Of a stretch of 64,000 nucleotides of DNA, positions 29,502-37,845 are shown one piece after another (within the stretch, counting starts at the first letter, position 1; every line of letters begins with the position of its first letter). Both the position numbers and the translations under genes were made by a program. This DNA comes from Tritrichomonas musculus (lineage: Eukaryota; Parabasalia; Tritrichomonadida; Tritrichomonadidae). The notes under the pieces were generated by a model. It saw only the letters and a list, made by a program, of their open reading frames with translations, was not told the origin of the DNA and did no database searches. The DNA is taken from assembly GCA_039105265.1 (NCBI GenBank), contig JAPFFF010000052.1:186001-250000 (forward strand), given 5' to 3'.

Positions 29502-30368
29502 TTATTCGAAATAGTACTTATTAGCAGAAATATTCATTACGAATTTTTCATGTGGTTCTTTATGTTGTAAGTATTCAGCTACTGTCTGCTTCGTATTTAA
29601 TGAGTTATTAGTTTGTTGCAACAAGCTAGTAAAATCTTCCTCACTATATCCTGTATAACATATGATATCTGTTGCTAACCTTTTAGCATTCATATGAACA
29701 AATCGAATAGTTTGGATAGCCATGATACATGTTAAATTATAGTGTCTTGTCTTGGTTAACAACTTGATAAATTCACTATTACCATTCTTTAATAAATCAC
29801 TACCTGCACAATCATCTAGTATCAATAATGTGTTATATGGATATGATGATGTTTCATACTTGACTAACTTATTGGCTATATATATTATTTTATCATTGAG
29901 CTCATTTAAATGATGCTTCTCAATGAGCCTCCTCATTTCGTCATTGGTCTCTTTCATTCGAGATAATACATATTTGACAATAGCATAATACTTTATCTTT
30001 CTTCGAAGATGTCTTTTAAGATAACTCATTAATTCTCTTTCCTTTACATAATCGATTCTTGATTGTATCTGTTTATTAAGTGTTTCAGCTGTTTTATCCA
30101 TTTTACCAGAGCTTGAGCAAAATATTATCTTTTGGTAGTATGGATGTTTAAACAACCTCTCTGTTATCATAATATGTCTCCATATCCAAAAACTTTTACC
30201 AGCACCTGGTTTACCAATTAAAAAGTATATACCATTTGTACTAAAAGGATAATCAGGTGATAATGGTTTAATCAAAGCACCATCTATCTCTTTCATGTTC
30301 TTCCGTAAGGTTTCTTTAATCAATGTTTCTACTTTATTTATTAGTTCTGCACTTGGGGGTTCATCCAT
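29502..30368 (-). CDS. A32-like DNA packaging ATPase
   Basis: A 288-residue P-loop ATPase of the FtsK/HerA (A32-like) group, which in Mavericks and related DNA viruses pumps DNA into particles. The Walker A motif is G52-K-P-G-A-G-K-S59, preceded by a beta strand. Walker B is L-L-I-L-D185-D186-C-A-G-S. A sensor-like stretch with T-R-H-Y-N-L-T-C-I-M-A-I-Q-T follows. The length suits the family. It sits 10 bases downstream of the integrase gene and 17 upstream of the glycine-rich gene, all on one strand. The element III copy is identical or nearly so, which indicates recent activity of the lineage. Confidence 0.95.
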   Translation of the reverse strand: MDEPPSAELINKVETLIKETLRKNMKEIDGALIKPLSPDYPFSTNGIYFLIGKPGAGKSFWIWRHIMITERLFKHPYYQKIIFCSSSGKMDKTAETLNKQIQSRIDYVKERELMSYLKRHLRRKIKYYAIVKYVLSRMKETNDEMRRLIEKHHLNELNDKIIYIANKLVKYETSSYPYNTLLILDDCAGSDLLKNGNSEFIKLLTKTRHYNLTCIMAIQTIRFVHMNAKRLATDIICYTGYSEEDFTSLLQQTNNSLNTKQTVAEYLQHKEPHEKFVMNISANKYYFE

Positions 30369-30378
30369 TTACAAATTT

Positions 30379-31533
30379 TTAAATGTATTTCATAATTTTA
30401 TCTGGTATTGGTTTGCCCTCAACCTTTTGACCTGCTTTAATTTGTCGTTCATAATTTTTCTTTTGTTCCAACCAATATTGTCTTTCTGCTGTACCAAGTA
30501 CTAATGGATTACCTCTCCTTACATCTCTAATAGTTTGTCTAGCAAAGGCATCATCACCTTCGACTCCTTCCCATTTTAAATCATACTTACCAGTATCTTC
30601 ATCAAAGTTATATATTTTTTCAATAATACCTTCTTTACCTTCATTTAGTCTTTCAGCTACTTTAATCCTTTTGTCTCTTGTCCTTAACAACCTATATCCA
30701 GGGAATGAACTTGTTGAACCATCTTTGGACTTGACCACAAACTGGTTACCTTTTTGTGAGTCAACTATATAAGACTCATTAGACAAATTACTTCTTCTTT
30801 TACCAAATGGTTCTTTTTCGAGTACTAACCTGACCTTCTCACCTGGATTAAAATGGTATGGATTAATGCGTGCATTCTTTTGTATGTACTTTATTTCATC
30901 CTCTGGAGTAATATCATTAGGTGCTTTATTATCTAAAGACCTATGAGGAGAGTTGTTATATATGTTGACCAAATCATGCATCTCCTTTGGTTGAATAAAC
31001 CTATTTTCACCAATAGCATCTCTTATGGTTCTCATAAATCTATTAATAATGCCAAGTACATTATGGTTATTCTCAGTTGTTGTTCGGTATTTTATGTTCT
31101 TCTCTCTCATGAAGTCTAAGACTGTTGATGATAAATATGCTGCATCCTCATCACTTGTTATCGAATATACATGAGGTACATCATTAACAAATTTATGAAG
31201 TGCTGTTAATACTTCTCTTGATCCTTTACCATTCATAGGATATGCATATGCTTTTCTGGTGTTGATATTGATGAACATTAGATAATTCAACCCACCTGCC
31301 TCTTTATTATTAATGAAGGTATCCATTTGATAACCATGAGGATGTTTGGATACAATAGGTATATATTGTGCTTTAGGTACTCTCTTATCATGTACTACTC
31401 TTTCATCAAAGTATTTCTTTGCTTCTTCTTCATTTAGATTCTCTTGTTTTGCCATGCTAAGGTATTTGTCCAAGGTCTTCCATTTAGCTTTGTTGTATAA
31501 TTTTTCATATGGGCTTGGTTCTTCTTTACTCAT
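30379..31533 (-). CDS. int: Maverick integrase (retroviral-type DDE)
   Basis: A 384-residue integrase that inserts the element into the host chromosome. The rve-type core runs from about residue 60 to 230. Acidic residues are visible at Q-M-D71 and T-S-D128-E-D130, followed by the R-T-T-T-E-N-N-H-N and G-I-I-N-R-F stretch. After Y-N-N-S-P-H-R-S-L comes an SH3-like segment (~245-290), then E-G-I-I-E-K-I-Y-N-F with K-Y-D-L-K-W-E-G (~297-345), which resembles a chromodomain. Maverick integrases are known to carry chromodomains. It lies 7 bases after the 333-residue gene and 10 before the ATPase. Confidence 0.94.
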   Translation of the reverse strand: MSKEEPSPYEKLYNKAKWKTLDKYLSMAKQENLNEEEAKKYFDERVVHDKRVPKAQYIPIVSKHPHGYQMDTFINNKEAGGLNYLMFININTRKAYAYPMNGKGSREVLTALHKFVNDVPHVYSITSDEDAAYLSSTVLDFMREKNIKYRTTTENNHNVLGIINRFMRTIRDAIGENRFIQPKEMHDLVNIYNNSPHRSLDNKAPNDITPEDEIKYIQKNARINPYHFNPGEKVRLVLEKEPFGKRRSNLSNESYIVDSQKGNQFVVKSKDGSTSSFPGYRLLRTRDKRIKVAERLNEGKEGIIEKIYNFDEDTGKYDLKWEGVEGDDAFARQTIRDVRRGNPLVLGTAERQYWLEQKKNYERQIKAGQKVEGKPIPDKIMKYI

Positions 31534-31540
31534 TTATTTT

Positions 31541-32542
31541 TTAAATAAACATCTTATCGTATTGAAGGAATTGCATTTCGATTACAAATGAATCATTTGG
31601 AGGTAGTTTGGTTGGACAATAATAATGAACATCACTATAGAAGTCTATCCAAAACCTTTGGTCCATTGAGTTTAACTTGAAGTACTTAATAGGACTATAT
31701 TCAACATCGCTATTTCCTATATAATTATGTAATGCTTGTTCACCTATCGATGAATATATTTTGCATGATTGTCTGTCCCATATATTATCGAATATTAATT
31801 CCTTACTCCATGTTTGATATTTTTCTGGTTTATTTTGAAATATGCCATTACCTATATTAAACACATCTGCAAAATCATCATTCCAGGATTTAAGTTTGAA
31901 AAAGTTCATATATGGTGCGGTATACTCCCAATCTTGTTCATTCTTACTATTGGTAAAGTAGTATTTATTGTTCTCTGCTTTATTTCTTTCTGTATAAATG
32001 ATTTCATGAAAACCATCTTTATCATAATATCCATCTGTTTGTATATCTCTATCCTGTATATTGTCATCATTTTGAACAAATTTGTCTAATGAAGAAGTTT
32101 TAATGTATGACTTAAATGCTTGATTAACTGCATCAAAAAATCCACGTAAATCTCCATCGACTGACACCCAATCAATGACTTTGAAGAATCCATATTGATG
32201 ATTCGTACCAGTTACATAGTTTGTTTTTAGTGTTCCATCATTCCATGTTCCACCACAAACAAACTCATATGTTTTCTTATGTATCTTATATATTTCAATC
32301 TCTACTTCCATTTTGCGTCTTCTCTTAATGATATGTGCTGAACGAACACCAACAATAGATTCCCCTTTGTTTGCAGTTGACCATTCTGGTGGGAAATTAA
32401 ACCAATACCTATTAAACTTAGCTTTATCATGTTGAGCATCCTCAAGGAAGTAGGCTGTTTCGATTGGAAGAGGTGTATTACCATCATTAACTATATTATC
32501 TCGATTAGGATATAGAGTTTTAACACTTGGTGGTAATTCCAT
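31541..32542 (-). CDS. 333-residue protein, candidate penton-like minor capsid protein
   Basis: I recognise no named family with certainty. The first 77 residues (starting MELPPSVKTLYPNRDN) and the last ~100 are nearly identical to the element III copy, but the middle (~78-230) is strongly diverged apart from islands such as D-L-R-G-F-F-D-A-V-N and R-D-I-Q-T-D-G-Y-Y-D-K-D-G. The C-terminal part has K-I-Y-S-S-I-G-E-Q and a final beta-rich stretch like those of the 246-residue protein. A penton or other jelly-roll minor capsid role is inferred from the resemblance, the variable middle and the location beside integrase and protease. Confidence 0.78.
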   Translation of the reverse strand: MELPPSVKTLYPNRDNIVNDGNTPLPIETAYFLEDAQHDKAKFNRYWFNFPPEWSTANKGESIVGVRSAHIIKRRRKMEVEIEIYKIHKKTYEFVCGGTWNDGTLKTNYVTGTNHQYGFFKVIDWVSVDGDLRGFFDAVNQAFKSYIKTSSLDKFVQNDDNIQDRDIQTDGYYDKDGFHEIIYTERNKAENNKYYFTNSKNEQDWEYTAPYMNFFKLKSWNDDFADVFNIGNGIFQNKPEKYQTWSKELIFDNIWDRQSCKIYSSIGEQALHNYIGNSDVEYSPIKYFKLNSMDQRFWIDFYSDVHYYCPTKLPPNDSFVIEMQFLQYDKMFI

Positions 32543-32562
32543 TTTGAGTTAAAAAAAAGTCT

Positions 32563-34099
32563 TTATTTATATGCAACACCTGTTTCTAATTCATTGTTTT
32601 GAAGTTCTCGAAGTATCCTCTTTCTAATATCTGGTATATCGCGTTGTCTAAACTTACCATTTCCTTCATGCAAAAAGGTACGACAAGATTCCATTAGAAA
32701 CACTCCACAATCCTTGTTATTCCTTTGACTAGGTACATCGTAATATTTTGCTTTTAAATCACATGTTGCTGAAATATTGATCCACTTATTAAGTGTCTTT
32801 ACCTCTGGTTCCATTGACTTATTTTCAGAGTCATAGCATTCGATTATTTTCTTTGAATATCGAACAATACATAAAATCCAATGTTCTCCATCTGAGCAAA
32901 TGGGGACAAATACTTTATCGAACTTTGAAAATGACTTTTTACCTGAGATAGGACTTTTCATCAGTTCATGTATTTTTTCTTTATCATTAGTCTCATATGT
33001 TATAGAAAGGAGGGTATAAAATGCAGTAGGTAAAACCAATATTTTCTTTTTATCAAACTCTGCCTCATCTTGACCAGGTTGTTTATTCAATCTCTTTCCT
33101 TTTTCATATAGAAGTTTCAAGTAGTCATCAATAACATCTTCTTCTATATTTTCATCATTGACTAAACTCCTCCAATCATGAATCCTATTATGTCCTTGGT
33201 CTACTGTATACTCTCCTGCTTTCTGTGGTGTCATACGGGGTTGTCTTGGAGGAGGACTAGTACCTCGAGAGGTATGTGATGATGGAAACTGTGGAGGTGG
33301 TGATGAAGGAGGAGGAGGAGGTGGAGGTGGAGGTGAACGAGGTCGTTTTGATTTTGTCTTAGGTTGTTTTGATTTTTTCTTAGATCTATCATCCTCGTCT
33401 AAATTTGTACTACCTTGAAGTAAACGTTGAATTCTGTTTTGATTGAGATTCTTTTTTGGTGGTGATGGTGGTGGTGGTAACTCATCGTCTGATAATCTAT
33501 CTTGTAAATATCTTGTTCGATACTCTCTAAGAGGTCTGGGTAATGGAGCCAATTCTGGTATATCATCTGTTTGAACACCTCTAGTTTTATATTCTTTCTT
33601 ATCACTTTTCAATGTTCTTTCTTTCATCTGCTCTCTCAGTTCTCTAGCTGCTTGTTTTTCCTCCTCAGTCTTCATTCGAGATATCCTTATGTTGATAATA
33701 TCATAATGTAATTTTATCTCTGTTAATATACCTTGATTTGATTCTTGGAGAGTATATTGATATGGCTTTAATACTGTTATGTAATGCCCATGTTCATCTT
33801 TATCATCTTGATTTTTCTTAATAGCAAACACACAACCTGAAAATTTTGCTTTTGGTCTCTCTCTTGAGTCTATTAGCAAATTCAAGTACGTCTCTAAAAG
33901 CTATACTAGTATTTAAATATGTCTCATATAATTTTTGTAGATTTATTTGATTATTAGAGAACTTCCATATAGTTTGACCCAAACCTCTTGTTAATCTTGC
34001 AACATCTCTATCAACTAGTTTAGGTCGAAATTTAATAGTACCTTGTAATAGTTGTATTTTATTGTTAGGTTTTGTTTGTGTACCTATGTCACTTGTCAT
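32563..34099 (-). pseudogene. adenain/Ulp1-like cysteine protease, broken copy
   Basis: This is the element II copy of the C48-type protease gene intact at 48369-49907. In the known Maverick and adenovirus systems this protease matures capsid precursors. Recognisable parts are the N-terminal D-I-G-T-Q-T and R-G-V-Q-T motifs, a long proline-rich spacer, and the catalytic region with G-E-H-W-I-L, C-Y-D-S, S-Q-R-N-N and D-C-G-V-F. The copy is broken, with about one break, and is otherwise very close to the element III gene. It lies 20 bases upstream of the 333-residue gene on the same strand. Confidence 0.9.
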
Positions 34100-34142
34100 T
34101 TAAAAATCAAATAAAAGAAAGAAGAAGAAGATGTTGTTTATT

Positions 34143-34148
34143 TCATTT
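34143..34148 (+). promoter_or_regulatory. initiator (TCATTT) for the 87-residue gene
   Basis: TCATTT has its A 20 bases upstream of the ATG at 34165. The same spacing is kept in element III (48017-48022, minus strand), which supports both the promoter and the small gene. Confidence 0.55.
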
Positions 34149-34164
34149 TTTTATTTCTGTATAA

Positions 34165-34428
34165 ATGGCTAATTACATGACCATAAAAGAGCGTATATAT
34201 ATCCTCTATAAAATAGTATCTAACCTCTATGATTATAGATGTGAGACTAATGAGGGTGTATGTGGTATTTTAATTAATAAGATAAAAGAGTTAGCTGCTG
34301 AGTATTTCGAACCTGAATTTCTTGGTGTAATGATGAAAGATGGTGATTTGGAATTTATCGACCAAATAGAACATTTTGCCTTTGAGTTCTTAGAATACCA
34401 TATATCTAATCTGCCCTCGCATTTATAA
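34165..34428 (+). CDS. 87-residue helical protein, unknown function
   Basis: A small, mostly helical and acidic protein (M-A-N-Y-M-T-I-K-E-R-I-Y-I-L-Y-K) with two Cys in Y-R-C-E-T-N-E-G-V-C-G. I recognise no family. It has a host-type initiator 20 bases upstream and runs convergent to the HNH nuclease gene, overlapping its 3' end by 23 bases. The same overlap is kept in element III. The paired, overlapping layout with a nuclease recalls regulator-effector pairs, but nothing in the sequence proves a link. Confidence 0.75.
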   Translation: MANYMTIKERIYILYKIVSNLYDYRCETNEGVCGILINKIKELAAEYFEPEFLGVMMKDGDLEFIDQIEHFAFEFLEYHISNLPSHL

Positions 34429-34741
34429 TTTTGGGCATATCCCTGTTATAGTTACTATCAGTTGGGGTTATCCATCTTAAGTTGCTTAGATGGTAGTCAG
34501 CCCTATTCCTATTGATATGGTCTACCTCTATTTTATGTTGTGGGTCATCATTAGGTATGAACTGTCTTGCTATAAGTACATGTTTCAAGTAGTAGTCGCC
34601 ATTTAGACATACTCGTATATACCCCTTTATATGTTTTGCATCTTTGCATATAAAATGATTACTCTTACGTCTTATAGTAAAGGGGTACCTATTCAGTATC
34701 TCATAGTCGTTAGTAAAGCCTTTGAGTGGCACAAATGACAT
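34406..34741 (-). CDS. HNH endonuclease (homing-type)
   Basis: A 111-residue HNH nuclease. The N-terminal half has the NUMOD4/HNH_3 style pattern G-Y-I-R-V-C-L-N-G-D-Y-Y-L-K-H54-V-L-I-A-R-Q-F-I-P-N. The catalytic part is E-V-D74-H75-I-N-R-N-R, then L-S-N87-L-R-W and S-N-Y-N. Such enzymes nick or cut DNA and are common in homing introns and phage genomes. Here the gene is close to the element terminus, and element III carries an identical protein at the same end. It could help resolve ends or spread the terminus by gene conversion; this is inference. It overlaps the convergent 87-residue gene by 23 bases. Confidence 0.9.
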   Translation of the reverse strand: MSFVPLKGFTNDYEILNRYPFTIRRKSNHFICKDAKHIKGYIRVCLNGDYYLKHVLIARQFIPNDDPQHKIEVDHINRNRADYHLSNLRWITPTDSNYNRDMPKIINARAD

Positions 34742-34761
34742 TTACTCACTTTTTAAATGTT

Positions 34762-34772
34762 TCATTTCATTT
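34762..34772 (+). promoter_or_regulatory. paired initiators (TCATTTCATTT) for the 99-residue gene
   Basis: Two overlapping TCATTT motifs have their A residues 19 and 14 bases upstream of the ATG at 34783. They favour that ATG over a longer reading that starts before the initiators. Confidence 0.5.
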
Positions 34773-34782
34773 TTATTTTTGT

Positions 34783-35082
34783 ATGAACAAGTGGGGGAAG
34801 ATCATTGTTGATAGAATTGATAAAAAAGAACCTCGTCAATATCCTCTTGATGACAAAGAAAGAAACACTACCAAGTTCCCAAAGAAAAAAAAGCGAGTGG
34901 GCTTGTATAAGAACTATAAGGAACATCATCAAGAAGAAGAAGAAAAGTACATAGTAACAGAGTGTCATTTTATTCCCTATGAATATAAAGAGATAGGCGT
35001 TCAAACTCAAGACCTTTGGGATGTAGGTGTTCAAACTAATGCTGAACTACCTCATATAGAAGAACTACTTAGTAAAATCTAA
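34783..35082 (+). CDS. 99-residue protein with two LC8-type GVQT motifs
   Basis: A 99-residue, highly charged protein present in element II but not at the matching place in element III. The N-terminal half is basic (K-F-P-K-K-K-K-R-V near residue 31, a possible nuclear localisation signal). The C-terminal half has two tandem motifs, E-I-G-V-Q-T-Q-D (70-77) and D-V-G-V-Q-T-N-A (80-87), ten residues apart, then a short acidic helix. Tandem Q-T motifs in disordered chain are typical of multivalent dynein light chain LC8 partners. It is the gene nearest the element terminus. Its function is not known. Confidence 0.72.
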   Translation: MNKWGKIIVDRIDKKEPRQYPLDDKERNTTKFPKKKKRVGLYKNYKEHHQEEEEKYIVTECHFIPYEYKEIGVQTQDLWDVGVQTNAELPHIEELLSKI

Positions 35083-35375
35083 CCTCTTTTATTTTAATTT
35101 TTGTTGTAGGGTATGAGATTCTCGGGGCAGGTACCTGTGCCGTTTCATAGATGGGCTTGTTGTGGGGTGGGGTACCTGTGCCGTTTCATTGATGGGTGGT
35201 AGGGGTGGGGACCCTGTGCCGTTTCATTGATGGGGAGCAGTAGTGAGAACATTTTTATTTTTTTTTCTTTTTCTTTTCTTTTTCTTTTCTTTTTCTTTTC
35301 TTTTTTTTTTTTTTAACTAGTTCGTGTTGACGGTGTGGCTACAGGCCCACCGGAAACCGACTAGTATATACTACT
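35083..35375 (-). repeat. terminus of element II: subterminal repeats and terminal inverted repeat
   Basis: Three subterminal units with core CCGTTTCAT(A/T)GATGGG are followed by a pyrimidine tract of TTTTC-type repeats (~35268-35315). The terminal block has AACTAGTTCGTGTTGACG and ends GACTAGTATATACTACT at 35375. Between them the stem-loop reads CGGTG...CACCG, where elements I and III have CGCG...CGCG, so both arms changed together. The inner edge has GAGATTCTCGGGGC like element I. Confidence 0.9.
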
Positions 35376-36142
35376 GACGAAACATCGATTAAACACCTCA
35401 CTAGTGGTGAACCACCAGTAGATATCGATGATGAACTAGAATGTTATGATGAGAATGGCGATGTAATCGAATATATGGATTATTATTATTATTATTATTA
35501 TTGCATGAACCATAACAAGTATGATTTACGGAAGATCACTAAATAAATTCGAATCAAGAAGTTCATCTGTGAAGCGCCAATCGGTTCTGGTAAATCGACA
35601 GCGATTCGTAAATGGATATCATCACATAGAACAGTGAAGAATTCTATACCAAAATGATTGATAAGTCCATTCAGTTGTGTGTTAACGATAATGCGTTTAA
35701 AGAGTTTCACAAAGCTGTACACAATTAAGTTAATGTGATTATTACTACTTACAATACTATACGAACGAACAACGATTAGATTACTTTCTAGTGATTGATG
35801 AAGCGCATATGTTACTACAGAAAATTTGGATTAATTGAGATAACCAAAGAGTTCGATAATGTAGCATTGATAAGTGCTACTGCTGATGATATTAAACACT
35901 TCGCGTGTTTTAGAGATTACATAATTGTTAATCCATGTATCGATAAGAGATACAATCGAAACATATATGTTAATAAGTTGATATCGAATTTTGATGAACA
36001 ACGAGTTGAGTTAGTTAACTTAATTGATACAAAGCGAATAAACTACGATAAAGTATTAATTATGATAGAAGAAAAGAAAGAGTGTAGGTTATTGAAAGAG
36101 TTGATGATGTATATGTATATGTTCGGTATGGTGAACACATGA
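35376..36142 (+). pseudogene. superfamily 2 helicase remnant of an unrecognised element
   Basis: Directly beyond the element II terminus, coding-like sequence carries helicase motifs in order: E-A-P-I-G-S-G-K-S-T (Walker A), V-I-I-T-T-Y-N-T, L-V-I-D-E-A-H-M (DEAH box) and A-L-I-S-A-T-A-D-D. It is broken, with several breaks. The motif style recalls virus-type origin-binding or DEAH helicases, but the family is not settled. Element II is inserted in its upstream part, since the frame is already open at the first base after the terminus. The remnant ends in a 4-base ATGA overlap with the next gene, a compact layout unlike most host genes. Confidence 0.65.
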
Positions 36143-36654
36143 AGAATAGAACTTATTCGATACCGAACAACAGATATGAGAGATACTTAAATGAACTGCG
36201 TGATAGGGCATTGAATTGTATGAGTAAAACAAGTTGGAATGTCGCATTATATGAGTTTAGTCATGTACAATTCGGTAAATCTGCTGCTGATGATGATAAT
36301 GAATCTGTTGATGATGAATCTGTTAGCGATGAATCCGTTGATGATGAATATGTTAATGATGAACCAGTTGACGATGATGATGAACCTATCGTTGATGAAC
36401 CAGTTAATAAATCTATCACTAATGAACCTATCGTTAATGAACATGTCGTTAATGATACTGTTGTTGATGAATCTATCGTTGACGAACATGTCGTTGATGA
36501 ACCTACTATAGATATAGAATTTACTACCAAAAGAGATCTATACAACTATTATGGAATCGATATTAAAACAATACCAAACGGATATGAAGTTAAGATGAGA
36601 TATAATAGAATTAACGGAAAGAGAGGTCGAGTGTATAAATTGGTGAAGAAGTGA
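36139..36654 (+). CDS. 171-residue protein with acidic V-D-D-E repeats
   Basis: An open frame whose middle (~55-125) is a run of short imperfect repeats of the type D-E-(S/P/H)-V-(V/D)-D, encoded by a GATGAA-TCTGTT-like 12-base unit. Before it lies a Tyr/Arg-rich stretch; after it a C-terminal segment with N-G-K-R-G-R-V-Y-K-L-V-K-K. The family is unknown. Its start overlaps the helicase remnant by 4 bases, so both probably came from one element. Other frames over the repeat are open only because of the repeat. Confidence 0.5.
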   Translation: MKNRTYSIPNNRYERYLNELRDRALNCMSKTSWNVALYEFSHVQFGKSAADDDNESVDDESVSDESVDDEYVNDEPVDDDDEPIVDEPVNKSITNEPIVNEHVVNDTVVDESIVDEHVVDEPTIDIEFTTKRDLYNYYGIDIKTIPNGYEVKMRYNRINGKRGRVYKLVKK

Positions 36655-36693
36655 ATCGACAATGTGATTACTTTGTATTTTTCTTGAACTGAA

Positions 36694-36930
36694 ATGACCG
36701 CATTAACAGAACTATTCGCATGTGATGATATGAACAAGTTGAAACATGAACTCGCTAGACTTGTCGAATCCAAAGATTACAAGACAGTGAATACATTGTT
36801 ACGTCGTATTCCAAATACATGAAAGTTTAATACTCGTGAACTTAATGAAGAGATACCATGTGATGATAAATATTTCACTAAACGAAAAGGTGTAATGAAG
36901 TTCGAGACCAGACCTCGACGTAAAGACTAA
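36694..36930 (+). pseudogene. small gene remnant, paralogue of the one at 37045
   Basis: A short coding-like stretch starting M-T-A-L-T-E-L-F-A-C-D-D, in the same decayed segment as the helicase remnant. Its opening resembles that of the small frame at 37045 (L-E-E-L-Y-A-T-D-D), with the same C/T-D-D-(M/L) and K-L-K/L-L-K pattern, which suggests tandem paralogues. It is broken, with about one break. The family is unknown. Confidence 0.4.
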
Positions 36931-37044
36931 GACATGATGAGACCAAAAAGATGATCGTGGTGGAACAAAAACCAACACAGCTAGCTAATTATAGTATCGA
37001 AATTAACATTTATGCGATATCTGTGTAAGTTTAATTCCATCGAA

Positions 37045-37191
37045 ATGAGTAAGACCAAGAATACATTACAACCAACTCTCGAAGAGTTATATGCAACAGA
37101 TGACTTATCATTACTTAAACAAGCTATCATCTCGAAACAGAGTGTTGAGGGTCTTGTATTTTTGTTTAGGAGAAATTTTTTACTCTTTTGA
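37045..37191 (+). pseudogene. small gene remnant, paralogue of the one at 36694
   Basis: This encodes about 48 residues starting M-S-K-T-K-N-T-L-Q-P-T-L-E-E-L-Y. It resembles the start of the preceding remnant, and both have a GAAATG start context. Coding character fades at about 37150, where the sequence turns AT-rich. This probably marks the edge of the old element. Confidence 0.35.
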
Positions 37192-37605
37192 CAATATTTT
37201 TTTCAACGGCAGTGCTCTCAGAACCATAATATTCTATGAGTTTTTTCAATATTGAAAGGTTTACATGAAAACCGATAAATAAAACCTTAAAAAATTCAAT
37301 TCTTCGTATTTTTTTGACGCATATATTTTTTTTTTTTTTACTCCAATAAGAAATGGAAATCCAAATTCTAAAATTATATAGGAAATTTCCTATACAAATT
37401 CAATTATAAATAAACGCACCTACCTATACAAATTAACTAATTTAATCGGTCTAACTAATTAATTAAATTAATGAACTACTCAAAATATCATTCGAATAAC
37501 CAATTTGATAAATAATGATACATTCAAAATATTGAATAAATCCCACTTTTTCAGAAAATAATTCAATTTTTTATTACGTGGTCGAAACAATACCAAACTC
37601 TAAAT

Positions 37606-37642
<37 letters not shown>

Positions 37643-37845
37643 AATTAATTATTTAATATAAGAGTGAGTTAAGAAGACAACGATAACATAACGATAATTA
37701 TCTTAATTGCTGTTAATTACTTGCCATAAGCACAATAAGTGGAAATGAGGAGTGACTACTAAAGGAGAAACATCTGTTTTTAAGCAATTACACAATAAAA
37801 TACAACACACACACACAAAATAAAAATGATCATTAAAATATCTTT
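37192..37845. other. AT-rich intergenic region
   Basis: I see no gene here. The region holds homopolymer T runs (notably ~37611-37638), TTAATTAATTA stretches and a short CA-rich run just before the aldo-keto reductase stop. It probably contains that gene's 3' flank. Confidence 0.6.

Larger units (their letters stand above)
10184..35375 (-). mobile_element. Maverick/Polinton element II
   Basis: This is a nearly complete Maverick of about 25.2 kb, read right to left from its terminus at 35375. Gene order from that end: 99-residue gene, HNH nuclease, 87-residue gene, protease, 333-residue gene, integrase, ATPase, two small genes, major capsid candidate, several small genes, a 19-base minisatellite, a coiled-coil gene, polymerase B, the 246-residue gene and two large fibre-like genes. 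Its own far terminus is not seen: the last gene stops about 10 bases before the terminus of element I. Element I may have inserted into it, or the two may have recombined. It looks young, with about one break in the genes seen. Confidence 0.92.

Noticed and set aside
30379-31533. Integrase as a sign of an LTR retrotransposon
   Set aside because: There is no reverse transcriptase, gag or LTR; the integrase sits beside a packaging ATPase, protease and polymerase B, the Maverick set.
36239-36545. Other open frames over the acidic repeat gene, on both strands
   Set aside because: A 12-base repeat unit keeps several frames open by chance; only the plus frame from 36139 has non-repetitive coding-like ends.
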